From contig NC_134933.1 in the NCBI RefSeq assembly GCF_051020765.1, positions 11,505,461-11,569,460 on the forward strand: a stretch of DNA of 64,000 nt, written 5' to 3'. Shown here piece after piece: positions 1-13,500 of this stretch (within the stretch, counting starts at the first letter, position 1; every line of letters starts with the position of its first letter). The notes under the pieces are model-generated. The model worked only from the letters and a program-made list of their open reading frames with translations, was not told the DNA's origin and searched no databases. The position numbers were made by a program, and so were the translations under genes. The stretch comes from Lasioglossum baleicum. Lineage: Eukaryota; Arthropoda; Insecta; Hymenoptera; Halictidae.

Positions 1-166
1 CACTTCGTGTCTATTCAAACTTTCCAGTGGAAATTCGAGATATAACGGTATGAATGATCCACATGAACAAATTGACGAACCTATTTTGATGAAAATAGGT
101 CAGATCGGTCCTCGTGATCGAATTCCTTCAGATTCCACATGAAACCCACAGCTCGTTTGTTTGCAG

Positions 167-799
167 GAAAGCCTGCCGCCATCAAGCTCGAGGGAGGAGT
201 CTCAGGAGCGAAGGCAGAAGAGGAACTCTCGGGAGAACGACTTGCGGGAACGTTTAACGGAGAAATCCTTGGAGAGTCCTGTGGTGGACTTGAGTTCGAG
301 CATCGCGGATTGTTGTTGCATAGGTCCGCGATCCCGTCTGCCGTTGCCGCGGATCCCTCCGTCGACGGTGACGGCGTCGTCGTACACGTCGTCGACGTGT
401 GGTGCGGCCGTCGTCGGAGGAAGTGTAGGTGGAGCTGGAGGTGGCGGTGGAGGAGTAGGTGGACAGACTACTCCGTTTCCTGGGCCTCCCACGTCTTCGA
501 ACAACCGTGGTGCTGCCGGCATGGAACAGCCGGCGACGCTGACGACGCCAACGACGTCGGCGCAACCGTTGGTGAACTCTAATAATAACCAAGGGATGCT
601 GCAAACGTCGGTGGGGAACAGCACTGGCCAGCACCATCCACCACAATCGTCCGCAACTGTAACGGCAGCGGTACCGTCCTCCTCGTCGTCATCCTCCTCG
701 ACGTCGTTCAACGCGTCGACCAACGTCCCGACGCTGCAGTCCGTCTCGGTGCCGCGGCAGCTCGCGCAGTGGACCAAGCATCAGACCCTGAAGCTGCAG
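167..799 (+). CDS. ARHGEF17: ARHGEF17-like exon a (first visible)
   Basis: Encodes visible residues 1-211. It opens after an acceptor (pyrimidine-rich stretch then TTGCAG at 161-166), phase 0, so it is internal rather than a start exon; there is no convincing in-frame ATG start. The protein is disordered: a charged stretch near the start, then Gly-, Asn-, Thr- and Ser-rich runs. The donor is CAG|GTATAC at 799/800. The last 26 bases and the donor are copied again 99 bp downstream. Confidence 0.8.
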
Positions 800-3700
800 G
801 TATACACCTATATTGTGTCCATCTAGCTCGACAAATATTGTCTCCTCCTCGATCAACCGAATCGACAGTCGTCCAAGCATCAGACCCTGAAGCTGCAGGT
901 ATACTTCGTCGTCGTGTCCACCTAGCTGTTCAATCTTCTCGATCAACCGAATTGACAGTCGTCGATCGTTGGAATCGGAACGTTGCGTTGTGCTGTTAGG
1001 CTCGTTAATGGAGGATATTTTTGGTGAGCCGTCGATGGAGGGACCGCGGCCCCGTGGAAAAACTGTTGTGATTTCGTAAGAGTGAGTCGGATGGTAGGAA
1101 TTTGGGACGATGTGTCTTCGACCTGGGACGCTTTGTGTCAAAACTTGAGAGGTGGGTTATACTGTGACTGCTATAGACGCAGCTCTTTTAATGGCTGCGG
1201 ACATAGTAAGACACGTTCCGAGAACATTCGGTGTGAGTCGCACGCCTCACTTCTTCGTTCCCTTGTTTCCATCGATATCTCTTTCCACGGACGGTGTCGG
1301 TCTCTCGAATACTCGCTTCTGCGTTTTATCGCGGTTGTGCCAGAATTTTCGATAGGTCTCCACGTTCCAAGGTAGGAATTTCTTCTTCAAACACTTCGAT
1401 CCGAGGATTACGAAGACGATTAACATGTCGTCGAGTCGCTAATCCGTTTAATTAGCTATTTGCTTTAATTTACGAATTTCAACGAGACAGCCCGAACAAG
1501 AGAATAGAATTGATCGTGAAAAAGTGGCCTAGAGAATCGGAAACTCGTACGTACGATACGTAGGTGTCTAGTCGAACAGCGATATTCTATTTCGGTCGTC
1601 ATCTGTCTTTTCCCTTGCGGCAGGCACGAGGCAGCGCACGTTGCGCAGCACAGTCGATTCAAAAATTGGACTGGCTACAAGTGCATGATCTTAGGATGCG
1701 TCTTGACGTGAGCTTCTGATCTGAAGTTTGGTTCAACTGGAGGGGGGATTAATGAAAGGATTTTTGTCTCTGAGGAGAATTGATAAGAGGCATTGACTTT
1801 TTTTTTTAATTCAGGAACCAGCAGTGATAGCGGTGGACCGATTGCACAGGTTCCGATGGAGCGGGGGCGGAGGAGGAAGCGGCAAGAAGTCCTCTTCCGC
1901 CCCCCGGAGCGACAAGGCTGAGCGCCTTCGAGAGCTCACCGAAAAACTGAAGGGCCCAGCACCGGTACCACCCCCAAGACGACCTTCCAGGGTGCAAGCA
2001 TCCTCTCCACCACCCAGTGGATATCTGCCAACTCCGCAAAATTATCCGCAAGTAAGAGCTACACACCCTAACTTCAATCTTTCAACCCCTTCTTCAAGTT
2101 TGCCTTCCAATAATTTTTATATAGACTTGATTAGATAAAAAAAAGTAGATGTTCAAGTCGGTGATAATATAAAATATGAAGGAGTCGGGAGAGACCCGAA
2201 GAACGCAGCACAGTTAAACATCTGGGTTTATACGTGTTAAATTATTTTGCTGCGCAAACACGTTCCTCTACGCTGAATTGTAAACTGGTATTCTCTGTTT
2301 TTGAAATTGGACACCTGAAATACGCTCATAGTCATACGATCTGTCCACTCTTGTGTTACAAATCTGAAATAATAAAAGTGAGGTGGACCGCCATTACGAG
2401 CATGAGCGTATTTCAGGTGCCGTGGTTAAAATAATCGTACGATAAAAACATGACAGTTTTTAATCACATCGAGATAATTGATCAGCAAAAATTTTAATTT
2501 CACGGACTTCGATTTCTGCATTTCTAAAACAAATCTGCTTAAACTGTGCTTTACGATTCATCGTAAAGAAACTATGCTGAGTTTGTTTATACACTAATTT
2601 TACGTGTAGAAATGAAGATCTTCGATCCGCGCAAACAACATTCGGCGATGTGAAAATGTTTATTAGCCATTTAACATTTCGTGTCTTCTTGTTCCTAACG
2701 TACATCTGATAGTCGGTCGAGATTTATACGTTGTATCAAAGGAATGTACACAAACCGGAATACTTAGTATCTGAAAATACGGAGTCTAACAAAACACATC
2801 GGTTTTTATGGACCGTTTTATTACAGTTCTTGGCTCCTACTTAAAAATGTTTACGATACCGAATTTATAAAAATCGAACTTCAGTAGAGTGAACGAATCG
2901 ACCAATACAGTTTGAGTAGTCGCATAAAAAGGGAATAAACAATAAAGGCATTAAATTTAATGAGCCTTTACATTTTAAAAATGTAAAACTTTTTCTACGT
3001 CGTTCAAAACATTGTAGAGCGCGGGTTTCACAATTTCAGCACACATTTGTCTGATCTATGTGCACAAATAAATTATTTATTTTATATTTATTTATTTATA
3101 CAGCTCTCACCTGTCAACTAGAAAGCCAAACAAATTTTAAGGGGGTAGACTCATTTCTAGAATTGCAAGGGTGCGGAATGCGCGTTCTCATTTCTCAATT
3201 ATGGAAAGATGGAGCTTTTCAGTAGTCAAAAGAGCTAGATAAAACACCATTCGAGGCCAAAGTCGCCCTCAAAAGTCCTATTTTTACGTTTACGAGTCGT
3301 AATTTGCATTATTCGGCAGCATGTATTTAGCTGTCGCAGCTTTATGAAAATAGCTACATGCGCAACTGTATACTTCCGAATCATGCAAATTACGCCTTGT
3401 AAACGTAAAAATAGGACTTTTGAGAGTGTTCGCGACCTAGATTGATCTTTTATCTAGCACTTTTGACTATACTAAAAATCCCCATCTTTGCATTATTGAG
3501 AAATGAGAAGGCACTTCCCGGATCCTGCGATCCTGGAAAAACGAGTCTACTCCCTTAAAGAAATATTGAAAGTGGGATCAGTAAAAAACGGTATTGTTTT
3601 CCAGACAATCGGTCAAGGATGCGGTCGTTGCGATGGCCGTCTGAGTTGTCGGAGCTACACGTACAGCGAGGGAAGCGGCCACGGTTCAAACAACCAGCAT

Positions 3701-6700
3701 CCTCAGCAACATCATCTGAAGACGATCGGTCGAAGTGACAGTGTCGGTGACGAGTGTTTCAGTGAGTCGGGTAGGGATACGTGCAGGAAGACTTGCGCCG
3801 ATTCGAGGAGATCGTTGCGATCGGGCAGGCAACACGACAGGAGCAGTGGTGATGTAAGTGACATAAAAAACGAGCTGAACGCCAGTGTGAACGCGGCGAA
3901 ACATTTGAGACAGTATAGTGATTCGGTGGTGGATAGTGCTACATATGTGGACGATTTGTGCGACAATCTGAACGCTGCCTCCAGCGGGAACGAAGAGGCA
4001 AGGGACGCCATCACCAGGTTAGAACCAAGAGGACCTCTTCTTACCTTCCACAGGGCTGGTGCACCTTTCCGAAGCGCCTCCTTTGGACAGGTAGACTTCA
4101 ATCAAGGTAACTGAACACCTCGCTGCATAACAAAACAATTTAACCAAACAATCATTTAGTCAACCTTCTCTGAAGGGAACTAAACATACCTCACTGCACA
4201 ACAAAACAATTGAAGGGGGTAGACTCACGTTTCCACGATTGCAAGGGTGTGGGATGCGCCTTTTCATTTCTTCATAATGCAAAGATGGGTAATCATTAAT
4301 TTAACATTTCAGTAAACGTTAATTGAATCAACCTCCCCTCAAGGAAACTGAATATACCTCACTGCATAACCAAACAATTTATGCAAACCCCTCTGAATCT
4401 TCTTGGTCCACCACAAAAATAATCCTGGTTTTCATTGATCAGTAGACTGAGAACTTTTATGCAAAATATTAGGTTGAAGGGAAAGTTCTGTCGTAATTAA
4501 ATAAGCAGTTAATTTTGCTTGTAAATCAAAAACACATGTTGCTAGTGAGTCTTGTGGAAATAGGAATTGACAGGTTATCTGAAAGATATTTAAACAATAT
4601 TAAATATATAATAATATTAAACATATATTTTTATAAATTGAACTTTGAAATTTCCTCCAACCTAATAGAAATTGTTTACGTTGGTTGTAGGGGGACAAAA
4701 GAAAAATATATTTCTATTTATTCGAACAGCGTTCATGGATACATTAATAGTTTAATTCTGGAGTTTTAGAGCGAGTGAAATCTTCGAAGATGTTTTTAGA
4801 AGCTGCTCTCGCGTTATTGAAAATCTTCTTTCATAGTTGCCAAGACGCTTCTCGTCTAATTTTGCTATGAAACCATTCGCGCATCGGTATTTCCCACAAT
4901 CGATGTATCAAATTCAGCGAGGAATAGGTCGTCTAAATGCTATACGAGTTCTTCAACGCGTTCACCACTCGGGTTCTTGCAGTTAAGGTTACTGGGTGCT
5001 GTATCGTTGTATCTTCGGAGTTTAGCCAACTGAATGCTGGCAAAGCAACTATGTCATTTTTCATCGGTACAGTACTCCTATCCGGAAGCCCGTACAGTTT
5101 TAAATGTCCTGTCGCATTAATACCCTTTCTATTTATTGAAACTGTGCAGAAGACGTATAAAATACTTAATTCCACGATATACAACCATTAAGTGTTCCAG
5201 GTATATTTTCCTTAAACCAATCAATGGTCCAATCAATTCTTCAGGGATTATTTTTTTAAAGAGAGGAGAGTTTCTATTGCTATTCTGAGAAATTCGTTAA
5301 GAGATATCAAATTTTACGGTCGAACGATCACAAATAAAACGCCAGGAGTTATTTAAATGGACGCGACGGAGGGAGCCGAAGCGATCCTAAGAACAGTTAC
5401 TCCGAAGCATTCATTGTGCTTTGTTTCCGTGTTTATCTTTTCGGGTCTTCACCTGCTTGAAACTGGTTCTGCCAGTCGGTCCCCGCAGAAGGTTCTGCTT
5501 TACTTCCTCGGAAAATGTTATTGTTACCGATTATTCGAAGAATCTTTATCCCCATCTGAGTCGTTTCATCCGCAAAAATATTGGAACTGATCGAGGAAAA
5601 ATTAACATGTTTCTAACCATGTGTATTACACATGCCAGAGGAACTAGGTAAAAATAGGTGAAATCGTATATTCCAAAACAATGATCTTCGATTGATGCTT
5701 CTCATTAAACGTGGAATTTATTCGATGTAATCTTTACACAATTTGTAATACGTATAAATGATTTCGTCGAGGCATTAGTTGCCAATGAAAAACTAATTTG
5801 GTTAGTTCATTAAGTCTTTAAACTTTGCAAATCTGTTTCTCGTGAGATTGTTTCAATAATCTTGCAGATAATGGTACACAGAAACAATTTTTGTTATTCG
5901 GTCGTGATTTTCAGAGAATGGTAATTCTGTATCTCGTAATTCGTATACCTGTAACAAATGTGGGGATGCCATTACCAAAGGGTCTCTAGATTCTAAGAGT
6001 TCACGGTCTGCTCCCCCTGTTAGGATTGACAAAGAGATAGCATAGGAGGTTCACTCGTTAAAACCCTTTTGGTGATCTACCTGGGGTGGCTACGGATGGG
6101 CTTCTGGAAGTATTGCGATTACAACACCGAACCCTCGCTATAGATCAAGTGTAGTCTACGAATAGAATGGTCAGGAGGGGGAAGTTGACCGTACCTGCTA
6201 CCTGTTCGACCAACTATGAGAAGAGTCGTATGTTAACCGTTTGCACTCGAAGTCATTTCAACTCGGGAATCCAAATTTTAGTGAACCCAGCAATTTTATT
6301 CAACCCAGAACATTTTAAAGTGACATTGATCCGTTATCGTGTAACAATAATTACCCTTTCTAAATGTAGGCAATTTTACCCAGATCTAACCCAAATTTTA
6401 TTGGACCCAGCAATTTCATTCAACCCAGCACATTTTCTAAAAAAGAAATAAAATTGAACTCACTTGAATTTTATTTTATAATTACATTAACATAGGCAGA
6501 CAAAAAATTCTGCACTTAAGAGCTCAAGAAAGTTGTAGAACTGCATATAATATCAGCTTGATACGTATAATCGTCGTGGAACCGTCGAGATCGTCTTACG
6601 CCCGCGTTCGAGACGCGATAAATAATCGCGCGTGTGCCGCGAAACGCGGAAATTTGGAAGGGAAAACATTGTCAATTAATTATATGAGTTGTATACAGTA

Positions 6701-9700
6701 GCTTGTAAATATTGGCCAGAGCCGGGCTCCCGCGAGAATGCAGACTTCGGCGGCATGGCTGTTCGCCAAATAAACACTACCCATTATGTCTATTATTACA
6801 TTCATGTAGGTGTCAGTTTGTATAACTAAGATAGGGACAAATCTAAATCCGTGAGAACGATCTCCTCGCAAAGTTCTTGTCATTCGGGAAACGCGGGTAG
6901 AATTTTTCAGTCTTTTCCCTCGATTTTTCTTGGGTGCTTCGCAAGGCTGATTTTAACGTTTCTCCGCGCGTTTAAAGAGGCGTTCGCGTCCTAAATTCGT
7001 CGACGGGACCGAGGCATATTTTATTCGTGAATTCCAGTTCAATAATTCCCGAGGGTACCGAACACCGTGGTCTCAGCAGCGAAATTTCCCGTCGATCAAC
7101 GCTAAGCCCGTTGTCGCACTTAATCTTCAACTGCGAAGACACCACGAATACTCTCTAAAGTCCCCGATACAATTACACACGTCGTGTCGTTTCGCGACCG
7201 TTTTATCGCATCGGAAAAAGTCGCTGGGTTTTATTCGGGGGAGGGGGGGGGGGGCTGAAAATAACGATTGTCCCTGAGGACCTCGACGTTCCGTGTTTTC
7301 GGCAACGTAACATTGACTTTCGTCTAGGTGGATAGTTATAACCCTGAACTACATACTGACATGACGGCAGATTCGGTTTCATAGTAGAGAACTTGAAGCA
7401 CCGGAGACACTAGAGACCGTTATCTGCGGCATTGATGGAATGCATTTGCGTCCCTGACCTGAATCAACCAGCACTTCGGTAATTATTAAGTAAATCTCGT
7501 TTCGTAAACGTTTTGTTAATTGCGCTCGAATATCCGTTGTTCCTTTCTCAGACTGTCGCAGATCTTTAGTAACGAATGTTTATAATCAAACATTAATCAC
7601 ATCTCTACTCTATGCTCACCTTAAACATGATAAATTGAACTTGTTCATCGTTATGATTTCTATAAAATAATTCATGGAAGCTGGAATTTGCATAAAGATC
7701 CGTAGACAAAAAATGAAGACAGTCTAATTGCAACATTGCTTGATGAAATGTTTAGGGTATATGCAGGGTGTCTCAAAATTCCTTCAACATCCGAAAATGG
7801 GAGGTTCCTGAGATCATTTGAAGCAACATTTTCCTTTGCGAAAATGGCGTCCGCGGCTTTGTTAAGGAGTTATTAACGAAAAACATCTACCAATCAGAGC
7901 GTGTTTTTTTGTTAATAACTCCTTAACAAAGCCGCGGACGCCATATTCGCAAAGGAAAACGTTGCTTCAAATGATCTCAGGAACCTCCCATTTTCGGATG
8001 TTGAAGGAATTTTGGGACACCCTGTATAATTGACACAGATCTACAAAATGTATTTCTTAAATTTTCAATATAGGCCCATATAAAAAGTTAAAACCAACAA
8101 TTATAGTATTTTCTCTGTAGTTCCGACCAATTGCAGTTTTTCAAAGATTTTGTTGTTGTATGGTCCGTTGTTAAAAAAATTATCGTCCTTTTAAAAGTGT
8201 CCGAATATTACCGTGATTCGCCGTATGTGTAAAATTTGAGGAAAACCGGTTAATTCATTATCGAGATATCATGGTGATCATTAAAAGTGATATTCTGCAC
8301 GAATTCTACGGTGATTTAAATAACGATGACGGTAATTGCATGAAAACTACACTGTATCATCTTGAACTACAGGGTGAACCACGAATCATGGTCAGTAGGG
8401 ATTACTCTGTTATTAGCAGTCCGATCAAAAATGTTTTTATCAGATATGTTTTTCATCTGATGATTGATGGCTCTGAACGAGAACACCTCGTCGATGCAAA
8501 TGAAAAGTAACAGTCGAAACCGAAGGAAAGCAAAGTAAAGAAGCAGTGGAAAAAGCGTGTGTTGATTTATCAGTGTGTAACAAGGCCGAAGGCGTGAAAC
8601 GCAACGAATCGCGTGCGCCGCGCAAGCCGGAAACGCTTCGCGCTAACGCGCCAACAAATCTCTCGCGGGACACCTTTTATGCTCGGAAGACGGTTTACGA
8701 GGACGGGTAACTAGGTATCTTCTGAAATACGACCGTTACGATCTTCGACTATTAACGGTCCTAGAACGCGGCGTGGTCAGGGAATAAAAAAAACAGATCG
8801 GGCGAATTCAGAAGAGATAACAGATTTCCTTTATCCGGTCGTGTTGGAAATAAATGTCCGCGATGACGGCGATCAGTTCTGTGGGAACGATCCGTTCGAA
8901 ATTGCTTACGGACGTGAAGACTCGACGTGGACGAGTGAAACGTTCTCATTAGAAATTTACAGGGTGTGTCGGACAAAGTGTTCTTCGTCTTTTTAATCCT
9001 CGATTGATCAAGATTTTTCTGACACTCCATCAATATTTTCAAATGACTAATAAGTACATTTATCGTTAGTATGAATACATTTTATTACTGCAAACCACCG
9101 TCAAGACCCCTTGGTGTAACATTTGCTTCACAGTTACAGTGGTTAAAATGTCTTGATCCCCAAAAATGTCGTGGAAGAGGAAAGAAAATTTATATTTTTT
9201 GTATGGATAGATTTCTTTTAATGCTTAAATATTGATTAGAAACGAATCAAATTTTATTTTAATCTTCATCACTTGTAGTGCACTCTAACCTTTCATGTGC
9301 ACTAAAGAAAAAATTGTATGTTGTTTAAGGAGAGGATGTACCATCGGATACCATTATTCTCGCATTTCTCAAATTTTTAAATGGTAAAAAATTGGCTTTA
9401 ATTTTCCCTTGAGAGAATGAAATGACTTTTTGAGCGACCTAGTACATATACCCAGAGAAAGAGTCATTTTGAAGAAATGATAAGTAAAGCTACGTAAAAG
9501 AGTTCCGTCAATTTTTTCTAACAACAATCCAGAATGGTTGAAACGCGGGTGTATCATCCCAACTCTGGCGTGCTATTACTATACGGTCGTGAATCACCAG
9601 GAACGAAAACATTTAAGGGTGAACGCACTTGTAAAGATGGCAATAGTTTGTCCCGTTGAATTTGGATGATACGTTCTACCGATGACAGATATAAAATCGA

Positions 9701-10468
9701 TAAAGGATCAAGAGAAGCTTTGAGAAAAGCAAGGTCCGTCTGTTGATCAAACACTATCTTTGCCGGAATTCGGCCAAGAAGACGTGCTGTCGATTTGGAG
9801 CGTCACCGAGATTTTCGTTCCCGTTCCCACTCTCACACTCCGCTCTTGTTATTATTGGAATGGTCCACCTCCTCGTGTTGAGAGGGCTGCCAAACTTACC
9901 TAACACTCGACGAGGTAATTAGAACTTCCTCTCTCTTTCTCGCGTGGTCCCGCTTCCGATGGCCTTGTGGCAGCCGGCACAAAAACAGCCGAGATACTGT
10001 TAAAAATACGACGAACACACAGGATCCACCGATGTGTATTTTTTTTGTGTGCACGCGGTATTCCGTGACAGACAGTTCGATTAAAAAATTGATGATTCAC
10101 CCGGTCGAGAAGGTGTCGGAAACAAATAGATTCCGTTGAAGTTTATTTTATACCGAGTCCCTCCACGCCGTTTCACGTGGAAACGTGTGAAAGGTCAATT
10201 ACTTGATTGTGCTGGAATCAAATTGAGGATCGGACAGGCTTATCCTATCAAATACAGAAATTTATGTATATTAAAGAATGGAATCGGCAACATGTTCCTT
10301 ATTATTTAGTATTTTCTGAGACGCAAGTGGTATAATTATATATGTGGAATGACAATCACTAGACTGCGGATCTTCATGCAAAATAAAAATTTTTTGCATT
10401 AATCACGGGGTACTGGAATGAAATAAAAATTTCCTTTCTTCCTTTAATAATTTTAATATATATCGACA

Positions 10469-10540
<72 letters not shown>

Positions 10541-13500
10541 CCTTTTATCTTTCTCGTATTTTACATTCCATCTGCTCATTTTTATTATAAATGCATGAAA
10601 TCCGCAGTCAGCTTGTTACATGTAACGATAATTATCTCTTATTGCTAGACTGCGGATCTTTATGCAAAGTAAAACTTTTCTGTATTAATTACAAGGTACT
10701 GGAATGAAATAAAAATGTTCTGCCTTTAATAATTTTAATAAGCCGATAATAACATGTCACTCATTTTTATTATAAATGCATAAAATCCGCAGTCAGCTTG
10801 TTATAAAATTATTGCAACAGCGTCAGGTCAAAATGTTGAGCGGGGGTTAATAATAGCTATGACGTTTTATTGATGTATGATGTTACGATTATGTTATTTC
10901 AGTAGACTTCCAGAAATTGAACGACACTTGAATTTTTCAGGGAATCGGACAAAGGCTCAGCCAATAGCGACGTCGAACCGTACGGAGAACAAGGATGTCC
11001 GTGCGAGCACGTTGCCACGAAGGCGAGGGGATGTCAGTCCGGTGGTCTCGACGCCGCAGAACAGCCCGAATCGTCAAAGTCCACGAACATCGACGCCAAG
11101 CGTCGACAGCGCTGTCGGTTCGGCGGAAGGCTTGGGTGTACCGCAGACCGGAAATCACGAAGAGATTCGACCGAGAAGCGATGGTTCCGACAGCCTGGCA
11201 ACATCCAGTGCCCTCACCAGCCCGGAACCGCCGGTTCCTGAAATCCACGAGCCGAGAGTCGATTTGGTGCAACCGGATGGTCTTCCGATCGAGATCGTCA
11301 CATCGGAACCCGTGTTCCCGCTCGTCGAGAACTCGGCGATCGAAGAGACCGTGCAGAAAGGTGAGCGACGCCATTACAGTCATACAGGATTTCGAAAATT
11401 GTTTAACCCATCGCGGTGGTACATATTTCTTACACAGTAGAATCTCGATTAGATCCCGATTATAAACAAATATGCGTTTAGATATGATTATATTATGAAG
11501 AGAAATAAATTTTCAAAAATAACATATTCACTTTGGAATATAATGTACATTTTAATTATTACATTTTAATTGTGTACATTTCTCTCGGGTCTCGATTATC
11601 CATCGGGCCTCAATTTACCCGGGCTGTTTGTCTCCCGATCAAGCCGGTTAATCGAGGTCCTACTGTACATAACATTATTAGTCTATCGGAGCAGCTAAGA
11701 AGCACAATTGTTCTCACGTGCCATGCCATTTTGGCATTGTGGATAAATGTAATGTGTAGACAGCGGATCTTTATGCAAAATCAAATTTTTGTGCATCGAG
11801 CACAAGATACAGGAGCTAAGTGAACATTTATTTTCCTCGTTAATAATTTTAATATGTTGACAGTTTTCAATCCTTTGAATTGGTTTACTGTTTTCAATTG
11901 CATCTACCCATTTTTGTCATAAATGCAGGAAGATCCGCAGGCTAGTAATATGAATTGGTAAAATTAGTAAGCGCAAAAATCAATGTCGAGTCTGAAATCA
12001 ATGTAAAACAGTTAACCCTTTTTTGCAGTCGTAGCTATTTTATTTGAAAATTAAACATTTCTTCCGACCTAGAATAATTCCATTTTACCCGATTTTTCTC
12101 ATTTTATGGATATGAAATTGATATAATACCTCATACAACACTTAAATATGTAGTAATTGATTGGATACCAACATATTTAACAATGTACACAATATTGTGG
12201 ATGATGGTACAGCAAGTTTTAGACTGCTTTTAGAAATGATCAAGTTTGCCGTACGAAACCTATGACGTCTCTGAAACGTGATTTTAAGGCAACGGTTTAA
12301 TCCTTCGATTGCTTTAAATTGCTCCTATTCGTTCCTGTTATAAATATGTAAAATTGCTGTCTAGACGAAAGCTAGTATCGGGTACGAGATTACAACAATT
12401 TAGTAGCATTTCGCTGGGCAAACGAGATCTTTGACAAGAACAAGCCGCGATTTTTGTTCTTGAATGAAATGTCGTCTGTTGCCTGCGGAGCCGTGATTAG
12501 TGGGTTTTCTGCTAGGCACCTCTGGTTTTAAATACTCAAAGTGTCTGCTGCTCGTGTCACTTGCCAGTCCGAGACGCCTAGATCCGATCGTTGGGGATTA
12601 AGAAGGATTACTCGAAATCTCTTTCTTAATCGTTGACATTCAACACTCGGAAGCTCTACTGTGCGAATCTCGAGACCTTTAATAAAGCCACTAGATTATG
12701 CTGTCAAGAAAGAAATTACTGCAAAGGAGTATGAATGTTTCGTAACAAAAATTATTATGCGAAGCTTCTTGATATCTCGCACAGGCGATTTGTGCCTGTA
12801 GAACAGTGCTCCTGTAGGAATTTGTAAAGATTGGATTCACATTGTAATTTTATTTGTGCAATTTTCCGATTGACGCTTGACAGTGTTCAGGTAACAGGAT
12901 TTTCAACGCTTGGGATACGGTAGAACTTGTAAATTGGTTTCAGTGTAACCTGACAGCTTATTATTATTCAACTGATTTCGTCAGTAGAAATTGGCAACAT
13001 AGTATTATTAATGCTGACATCGTCAGGGCTTGTAATTTTAATTTAATGACTTTATTCGTGCCAGATTCACACCTTGTTCCGTGTGACTCGGTCATTCTGG
13101 ACGTCAGGATCATTTTCATACTCTTGACGTCCTTCCTCTGAACCATATTGATCTATAACCTTTCGAATTTAATATCATTTCTTTACGCGAATTATTGGTG
13201 ACGAAGATTAGCGATCATTCGTTGAGTGTGTGCTTAATAATCGACTGCTGATTTTATGTTTTATCAATCTTGATCTGTTAAAATTGTTAACAAAATAAAT
13301 CATATCAGCGCCAAAGCGACACGGATAAACAACAAAATGTTTTCTCTCGTTCACCGTGACAAAGGCTAGAGCATAAAGCACTATTTTCGGTACTTCGACA
13401 GAAATACAGTCAGAAAGGTGCACCCGAGTTTCCATTTTATTTCACGCCGATCTATTTTCAGAACTGTGGTTGCCAGCAAACGAAATAGAAATTTCAGCGT

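Noticed and set aside
161..166. TTG at 161 as a start codon
   Set aside because: TTGCAG after a pyrimidine-rich stretch reads as a splice acceptor, so the frame enters from an upstream exon outside the window.
139..646. Overlapping frames around the first visible exon (139-582 on +, 202-777 and 254-646 on -)
   Set aside because: They are shadows of the exon at 167-799, whose frame alone splices in phase to exon b.
4091..4106. Alternative donor GTAGAC at 4091 for exon c
   Set aside because: Using it would leave phase 0, which does not match the phase-1 entry of exon d; the donor at 4107 does.
5940..6160. Possible structured RNA gene in a GC-richer patch
   Set aside because: I could not fold a tRNA cloverleaf or find conserved A/B boxes by eye.
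10995..11465. 156-codon + frame and 148-codon - frame over exon d
   Set aside because: Out-of-phase shadows of exon d; the retained frame matches the split codons on both sides.
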